Below are positions 16,515 through 20,414 of a stretch of 20,414 bases of DNA, piece after piece (position 1 is the stretch's first letter; every line of letters starts with the position of its first letter). Both the position numbers and the translations under genes were made by a program. This DNA is from Melioribacteraceae bacterium (GTDB lineage Bacteria > Bacteroidota > Ignavibacteria > Ignavibacteriales > Melioribacteraceae): positions 1 to 20,414 of the forward strand of contig WFQV01000055.1 of the NCBI GenBank assembly GCA_015486905.1, in the 5' to 3' direction. The notes below the pieces were generated by a model. That model was not told the DNA's origin. It was given only the letters and a program-made list of their open reading frames with translations, and searched no databases.

Positions 16515-16827
16515 TCTTTACTTCGCTTGCCGTGTTTGTGCCTTCTTCTAATTTTTTTAGTGCCTTTTCTTCTTTCTTACGTTCGGACTTAAATTTGATG
16601 TTCAGCCGTAGTGCGTGAAAGAACAAATAGAAAATCGTAATAATCATCAGCGCAATCGGAATGGCGCTTAGAATTACCATTAACCATTCAAAACCAAATT
16701 GTTGATTTGTCTGAAGCCATATTTTTTTTAATGCCAAATAATCAATGAAAAGCCAAGTAAGCGAAAGGATATTTAAAATAAACAAAGTAAGCGAAATGTT
16801 TTTTATTTTCTTAACTAACTTTTCCAT
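16507..16827 (-). CDS. Small two-TM membrane protein of unknown function
   Basis: I do not recognise this 106-residue protein. It has a short basic N-terminus, one hydrophobic helix at about 11-30 (ISLTLFILNILSLTWLFIDYL), a second at about 48-70 (LMVILSAIPIALMIITIFYLFF), and a highly charged Lys/Glu-rich cytoplasmic tail (~77-100). A good ribosome site (GGGAG) precedes the ATG. Its end overlaps the patatin start by 8 bases, which suggests coupled expression and perhaps a membrane anchor or regulator for the lipase. Confidence 0.7.
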   Translation of the reverse strand: MEKLVKKIKNISLTLFILNILSLTWLFIDYLALKKIWLQTNQQFGFEWLMVILSAIPIALMIITIFYLFFHALRLNIKFKSERKKEEKALKKLEEGTNTASEVKND

Positions 16828-17010
16828 TATTGTACTCCCAAAATTATTCCCTACAAATATAAGTTATTAGTTGATAAAGTTAAAAATGAAGGATGGGAAA
16901 ATGTTTGTTATCGAGAAGTAGTCACTCGCTTTAGAATGACAAAGTGGTAAAAGTACAAATTTATTGGCAATATTTTTTTCTCTTAGAATGGTATTGACAC
17001 ACGCATAATT

Positions 17011-17224
17011 GAACTGCTTTCGCAGTTCTTCTTTTAAGCGTTGTTCTTTCTGCGAGTTTCGCCCGCAGTTATTGAAATTGAAGCGCTTTGCGCTTCTTTG
17101 TACGATATATATATTTGAATAATTTCAAGTAAAATAAACTGCGAAGCAGTTGAATTCCTAATAACACCGAATGAACTTCGGGGAAAAAGGATAAAGTTAA
17201 AATATGCAACTGCGGTAGCAGTTG
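17011..17224. repeat. Cluster of five small perfect hairpins
   Basis: Hairpins: GAACTGC-TTTC-GCAGTTC (17011-17028); CTGCG/CGCAG (17050-17068); GAAGCGC-TTT-GCGCTTC (17080-17096); AACTGC-GAA-GCAGTT (17137-17151); CAACTGC-GGTA-GCAGTTG (17207-17224). Three share the AACTGC/GCAGTT stem, and the last two are both followed by GAATT. Loops are 3-4 bases in four of them. None has a U-tract. Confidence 0.7.
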
Positions 17225-17295
17225 AATTTATTCCTTCTAATTTTTAATAAGCCTTTGGAGTTAAATATTTGTCTTGAAATATTTATTATTTCTTA

Positions 17296-17320
17296 TTGCC
17301 ACCGATTTTAAACCTGTACC
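17296..17320. repeat. Dispersed 25-base intergenic repeat, copy B
   Basis: It matches 367-391 at 23 of 25 positions and lies about 100 bases upstream of the PspC start. Confidence 0.6.
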
Positions 17321-17406
17321 GCCAAAGCGACATAAAATATTTTCCATTAAGAAATATTTTACTTTAAACTTTTTCCAAATTGTTTCGTCTTAATTAACGA
17401 ATCATT

Positions 17407-17411
17407 AGGAG
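17407..17411 (+). promoter_or_regulatory. Ribosome binding site of the PspC gene
   Basis: AGGAG lies 7 bases before the ATG at 17419. It rules out the in-frame TTG at 17413, which would be too close. Confidence 0.65.
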
Positions 17412-17418
17412 ATTGATT

Positions 17419-17859
17419 ATGCAAAAAAGGCTTTACAGAATTCGCCGCAACAGAATTTTCGGCGGAGTGTCCACCGGCATTGCGGAGTACTTCGATATCG
17501 ACGTTGTGCTGGTGCGGGTTGCATTTGTCGTGCTCGGATTACTGCACGGCTTCGGAGTCCTCCTTTACATTATTCTTTGGATAGTTGTACCCGAAAGGCA
17601 TTTTGCAAGTAGCGTTAACACTCAAGAAACAAGTTATGACTACGAGGACAGAGAAGTACGAGAATCGTCGAAGCAAGAAGAGCATTTTTACACAAGCGGC
17701 AGATTCATTGCCGGAATATTTTTGATCATTATCGGCGCACTATTTCTCGCAGACAGATTCTTTCCTTACATCGGTTTTCAAGAAATACTTTCACTGGGAC
17801 TAATAATAATAGGCGTAATAATTCTTTGGAACGCATTCAGGAGTGAAGATGAAAACTAA
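17419..17859 (+). CDS. PspC-domain membrane protein with LiaF-like TM region
   Basis: This 146-residue inner-membrane protein combines a PspC domain (1-~58: KRLYRIRRNRIFGGVSTGIAEYF, then LVRVAFVVLGLLHGFGVLLYIILWIVVPE with its TM helix), an acidic linker (~62-90), and a two-helix hydrophobic module (~93-138, FIAGIFLIIIGALFLADRFFP and LSLGLIIIGVIILW) like the N-terminus of LiaF/DUF5668 proteins. PspC proteins take part in envelope-stress sensing. The start at 17419 is set by AGGAG. Its end overlaps the next gene by 11 bases, forming a two-gene stress-type operon; no pspA-like gene is in the window. Confidence 0.85.
   Translation: MQKRLYRIRRNRIFGGVSTGIAEYFDIDVVLVRVAFVVLGLLHGFGVLLYIILWIVVPERHFASSVNTQETSYDYEDREVRESSKQEEHFYTSGRFIAGIFLIIIGALFLADRFFPYIGFQEILSLGLIIIGVIILWNAFRSEDEN
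17839..17843 (+). promoter_or_regulatory. Ribosome binding site inside the PspC gene
   Basis: AGGAG within the PspC coding end lies 5 bases before ATG 17849. It favours that start over the GTG at 17843, which overlaps the site itself. Confidence 0.6.
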
Positions 17860-18751
17860 ACAATTATTCTGGGGCTTCTTCTTTTTAACGTTAGGAATTA
17901 TGTTTCTAATAGTACAACTTTATTCGTTAGAAATAGCAGAAAGTTTTTTGTGGGATTCCTGGCCTGTGCTCTTAATTTTGCTTGGCATTTTGGTAATGAT
18001 TCGCGGACACGTAATTAAAACCATTATCGCCGTAGTGATTGCCGTCCTCTTTGCGGCTTTTACTTTCGGCGTGCTTCAGAATATTTTCGATATCGGCGAA
18101 GTGAACGATTGGCAAAGCTACGAGGAAGTTTCACCCACAACGGATTACTACGAATACAGTCCGACTTACGAATATGCGGATTTGAACTCAACGGCAGGCT
18201 GGGGGAAAATAAAATTGGATTCCTCCACCGATTACCTTTGGCAAATTAACTCCTCAGGGGGTGTGCCAGAAGTTTCCTCAAATACAGACGTTAACGGAAA
18301 TAAAGTCCGTTCGGATATTACATTTCAAAAAGAAAACTGGCACTTCTGGCATAAACGCAATAACAGATTTGAAATAAAACTGAATGAAAACCCCGTGTGG
18401 AGTTTGAATTTTGAATTGGGCGCGGCAAGCTCAACGCTACATTTGGAAAAGTTCAAGGTGAAGAAAGTCTCAATGAAGACCGGCGCTTCGGAGGTAAAGA
18501 TTTATTTCGGAAGCAAATATCCCGTTACTAATCTTGAAATAAGCTCCGGCGCTTCGGACGTCACGGTTTACGTTCCCAAAGGAACGGGATGTAAGGTCTC
18601 CGGTAATTCTCTGCTGGTACAAAAAACTTTGCCCGACTTCCATAAGGATGCGGAAAATAATTACGTAAGCCCCAACTTCAATGATTCGCAGAACAAACTC
18701 TTCATCAAACTGAACAGTGCCGCAATGACGTTTGAAATTAAATACCTCTAA
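17849..18751 (+). CDS. LiaF-like membrane protein with adhesin/toast-rack domain
   Basis: This 300-residue protein opens with hydrophobic helices at about 6-24, 37-50 and 56-77 (QLFWGFFFLTLGIMFLIVQL, WPVLLILLGILVMIRG, TIIAVVIAVLFAAFTFGVL). A Tyr/Glu-rich linker (~85-112) leads to an outward-facing repetitive beta domain (~113-300) with alternating short strands such as 'VSMKTGASEVKIYFGS' and 'LEISSGASDVTVYVPKG'. That layout matches LiaF/DUF4097 or toast-rack domains of cell-envelope stress regulators. It overlaps the PspC gene by 11 bases, so both proteins are probably made together and may interact. The ligand and the transcription factor involved are not visible here. Confidence 0.75.
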   Translation: MKTKQLFWGFFFLTLGIMFLIVQLYSLEIAESFLWDSWPVLLILLGILVMIRGHVIKTIIAVVIAVLFAAFTFGVLQNIFDIGEVNDWQSYEEVSPTTDYYEYSPTYEYADLNSTAGWGKIKLDSSTDYLWQINSSGGVPEVSSNTDVNGNKVRSDITFQKENWHFWHKRNNRFEIKLNENPVWSLNFELGAASSTLHLEKFKVKKVSMKTGASEVKIYFGSKYPVTNLEISSGASDVTVYVPKGTGCKVSGNSLLVQKTLPDFHKDAENNYVSPNFNDSQNKLFIKLNSAAMTFEIKYL

Positions 18752-18773
18752 AAAAATGTTGAATGTTGAATCT

Positions 18774-18796
18774 GCTTGCCCTGCCTGCAGGCAAGC
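18774..18796. repeat. Palindromic hairpin after the LiaF-like gene
   Basis: GCTTGCC/GGCAAGC arms (18774-18780 and 18790-18796) enclose CTGCCTGCA; TGCCTGCAGGCA (18782-18793) is itself a perfect palindrome. It is related in text to the hairpin at 3394-3417. It lies between convergent transcripts but lacks a U-tract. Confidence 0.5.
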
Positions 18797-18895
18797 CGTA
18801 AACAAGCGTTGAATGACCTCATGTTTGCATGGGTATTTAATAAAAAACTTATCTTACTAAAAATTTTAGGATTTTAAATTTCTAATGGATGAAAA

Positions 18896-19339
18896 TTATT
18901 TGAGAATCTTAAAAGCCTCTTTGATTAATCTCATTTCTAAAAAGGTCAAATCATTAAAATCGATACAGTTCTTAATACGGCGTAAAAATTTGTCGTCAAT
19001 AATCTTACCAATGAATTTTATATCGCTTCTTTCTAAAAATTCACTTACAGTATAAATTCTCGGCTTTGATAACATTAAAGATGTTGGATTCTTAAGAAAT
19101 GATTTGCCTTTAGTGTTTTCAAGAGGAGTATCCCCAAGAATCAAAACAAATTTTCCTACAGAATTATTGCAACCAACATGATACTTATCCATTCGTCCTT
19201 CAGTGTTCATTACAAAACAAACGACTTTATCATCTGCTTCGTTTGCGTCGTTCATACAAAGGAAATATTTTGCCTTTTCGCCCGCTATATTTACTGCGCG
19301 ATAATCAATAAATATATCACCCTTTTCAAACTCTGCCAC
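18896..19339 (-). CDS. Putative MazF/PemK-like toxin paired with Panacea protein
   Basis: This 147-residue protein has no family I recognise with certainty. Its order of elements resembles the MazF/PemK/Kid beta-barrel toxins: an opening EKGDIFIDYRAV strand pair, a central AKYFLCMND/KVVCFVMNTEG pair, and a C-terminal stretch KNPTSLMLSKPRIYTVSEF ... FIGKIIDDKFLRRIKNCI, which parallels the 'dSvvl..qirtid...iG.l....l..i...l' ending of MazF. If so, it would be an mRNA-cutting toxin. The start is GTG at 19337-19339; an in-frame TGA two codons upstream (19343-19345) excludes an earlier one. It overlaps the Panacea gene by 14 bases, the antitoxin-first order typical of toxin-antitoxin operons. The toxin role is inference from fold-like pattern and context; a structural search would decide. 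Confidence 0.5.
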   Translation of the reverse strand: MAEFEKGDIFIDYRAVNIAGEKAKYFLCMNDANEADDKVVCFVMNTEGRMDKYHVGCNNSVGKFVLILGDTPLENTKGKSFLKNPTSLMLSKPRIYTVSEFLERSDIKFIGKIIDDKFLRRIKNCIDFNDLTFLEMRLIKEAFKILK

Positions 19340-19901
19340 TACTCATTAGCCCTCGTTGCCATTCAAATCTTTCTTTAATCGTCTCCTTATCAAGAGGTTC
19401 TTCCCCATCAAGAATTAAGAAATAATCTATTTTTTCCGGTGGTTTGTTAGGCTTATAAAGTTTATCCCAAGGGGAATCTTTCCAATGAGAAATCTTTGTC
19501 ATTTGGGAAGCTGAAGCATTTCTGTAAACTTCAGCTATTTTCTCAAGCGTTTTTCTCTCTCTTGGAGTGAAAATATCCCAATTTATTTTCCTATTCTTAG
19601 GAACAACTTTGAACTTGGGATATTTATCGGACTCATCATTTTCGCTCACATTATAAAAAGTAATGTCCTTTTGTAAAAATTCAGGAATATCTCCCGATGA
19701 TATTTTATCATAAAGTTCTTTGGGTACTGGACCGAAGGGAAAAGTATAATAATCAAGTCCAGTTATTGAATAACCTGTTTTCTTAAAATGTTCAAAATCG
19801 GCGAAGTAAAGTAATTTGAATAATTTTGTCCTACCTACATTTTTTGTTTTCAGTGTAAAAAATTTTATTACGTTTAATATTTTCTCTTCAATTATATTCA
19901 T
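19326..19901 (-). CDS. Panacea-domain (DUF4065) protein, probable antitoxin
   Basis: This 191-residue Panacea/SocA-like protein shows the family signature in its N-terminal half: GRTKLFKLLYFADFEHFKKT (23-42), GLDYYTFPFGPVPKEL (48-63); then FTPRERKTLEKIAEVYRNAS and the SHWKDSPWDKLY ending (~137-148), which matches the family's 'sH....pW' motif. Panacea domains are known as promiscuous antitoxins that neutralise unrelated toxin domains. It is the first gene of the pair and overlaps the next by 14 bases, so it would be made before its putative toxin. Upstream is an AT-rich region where an autoregulatory promoter would lie. Only weak Shine-Dalgarno text (AAGATG) is present. Family call is firm; antitoxin role rests on known members and on the pairing. 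Confidence 0.82.
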   Translation of the reverse strand: MNIIEEKILNVIKFFTLKTKNVGRTKLFKLLYFADFEHFKKTGYSITGLDYYTFPFGPVPKELYDKISSGDIPEFLQKDITFYNVSENDESDKYPKFKVVPKNRKINWDIFTPRERKTLEKIAEVYRNASASQMTKISHWKDSPWDKLYKPNKPPEKIDYFLILDGEEPLDKETIKERFEWQRGLMSSGRV

Positions 19902-20336
19902 ATCATCTTATATTTAATAATATCAACTTGTAATTTCTGATATAATTTCTAAATTTTCTTTTTTCAATACTTGTTTTTCCTCTAGAGAGAAACATTTAAA
20001 TTCTTTTTTCTCCGATTCACAGATAATTTATAAACTTTTCCTTCCTTTTTTGTTTCTAATAATATATTCAACATTGTACGAATATTCAAGTCTTTTATTT
20101 AGTTATTAAAAAAATTCTTTTTATTTATAATCGAGTTTTGCCTACATTTTTTTAGCAAAAATCAAATATGCCTCAAATTTTGGGATTAGGCAAATAAAAT
20201 GACTTCCAGTGCTTACTTTTAAAGTGAATTTAAACGTTTAATTATAAACTGTTTAATGCTAAAATTTCAACTATTGAAGCCTCGTTAGAATCAAAAAAAA
20301 TTCTTCATTTTTAATTTTCCATTTTTCATTAAATCA
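19902..20336. promoter_or_regulatory. AT-rich non-coding region: panacea promoter and possible CRISPR leader
   Basis: I see no coding frame in these ~435 very AT-rich bases. The left edge must hold the promoter of the minus-strand Panacea gene. The right part directly precedes the CRISPR-like repeat at 20337 and has the AT-rich character of a leader. It contains an 8-bp perfect inverted repeat TTTGCCTA/TAGGCAAA at 20137-20144 and 20187-20194. Confidence 0.45.
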
Positions 20337-20373
20337 GTTTCAATCCTTGTTTTAATGGATGTGAGCAAAGAAC
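20337..20373 (+). CRISPR. Possible first repeat of a CRISPR array running off the window
   Basis: A 37-base stretch opens GTTTCAATCCTTGTTTTAAT and ends GAGCAAAGAAC. Its length, the GTTTCAATCC opening and the small ATCC...GGAT complementarity are typical of CRISPR repeats of type I-B/III systems. An AT-rich leader-like region lies to the left and about 41 bases of different, mixed-composition sequence (20374-20414), of spacer size, to the right, where the window ends. Only one unit is visible, so the array is not proven. No cas gene is in the window. Confidence 0.5.
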
Positions 20374-20414
20374 AACCATCTCTTAGCGCGGCAAAGCCGG
20401 CAACCAATTTCCTA

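Larger units (their letters stand above)
16828..17418. other. Intergenic region with a hairpin cluster
   Basis: I see no gene in these ~590 bases between two divergently transcribed units. They contain five short perfect hairpins at 17011-17224 (listed separately), a fragment 16912-16946 ending TTAGAATGACAAAG that recalls a dispersed 'GAATGACAAAG' repeat, and at 17296-17320 the second copy of the 25-base dispersed motif. The promoter of the PspC operon must lie near its right end but I cannot identify it. Confidence 0.65.

Noticed and set aside
17101..17116. TA-rich run TACGATATATATATTTG as a promoter
   Set aside because: Simple AT repeats of this kind are frequent here and no paired -35-like element at proper distance is convincing.
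18470..18805. Minus-strand frame of 111 codons
   Set aside because: It is antisense to the LiaF-like gene's beta domain, with its start in the palindromic repeat.
1..20414. tRNA or rRNA genes
   Set aside because: I looked for cloverleaf-like segments and conserved rRNA text in the intergenic regions and saw none, though a short tRNA could be missed by eye.

Overview
The window is AT-rich, gene-dense bacterial DNA. A Tat-exported enolase-superfamily epimerase, a secreted GH9 cellulase, a sigma-54 two-component pair, clear Shine-Dalgarno sequences on many genes and intergenic boilerplate repeats together suggest the Bacteroidota/Chlorobiota side of the tree. Ignavibacteria-like is my best guess, but it is an inference from gene content and style; no rRNA or other marker is present.

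Layout. 1-415 is non-coding, with a GC-rich tandem block. 416-3144 (minus) is a three-gene unit: an intact THEP1-type NTPase followed by a broken EamA/DMT transporter and a broken MATE efflux pump. 3145-3766 is a repeat-laden intergenic stretch. 3767-5053 encodes a KaiC/RecA-fold protein whose Walker A lysine is arginine. 5177-9426 (minus) is a polymer-degradation region: a secreted SH3-NlpC/P60 peptidoglycan endopeptidase overlaps by ATGA with a Tat-exported dipeptide epimerase, and a secreted GH9 glycoside hydrolase follows. 9642-10169 (plus) is a glutaredoxin-groES pair closed by a clear terminator, with no groEL. 10372-13987 (minus) is a membrane histidine kinase with a large exported sensor region plus its NtrC-type sigma-54 response regulator. 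14230-16827 (minus) holds an AGCS sodium:amino-acid symporter, a patatin-like lipase and a small two-TM protein. 16828-17418 is non-coding and contains a cluster of small hairpins. 17419-18751 (plus) is an overlapping PspC/LiaF-like envelope-stress pair. 18896-19901 (minus) is an overlapping gene pair made of a Panacea-domain (DUF4065) protein and a small protein whose layout resembles MazF/PemK toxins. The last ~500 bases are AT-rich and end in a 37-base sequence that looks like the first repeat of a CRISPR array running off the window.

How the genes fit together. The NlpC/P60 enzyme and the epimerase form a peptidoglycan stem-peptide pathway: release of L-Ala-D-Glu, then conversion to L-Ala-L-Glu, apparently outside the cytoplasm. 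The kinase and regulator form one signalling pair; its target genes are not evident. The Panacea pair and the possible CRISPR leader at the right end look like the edge of a defence or toxin-antitoxin region. These are the parts most worth following up, together with the altered P-loop KaiC-like protein and the hairpin cluster.
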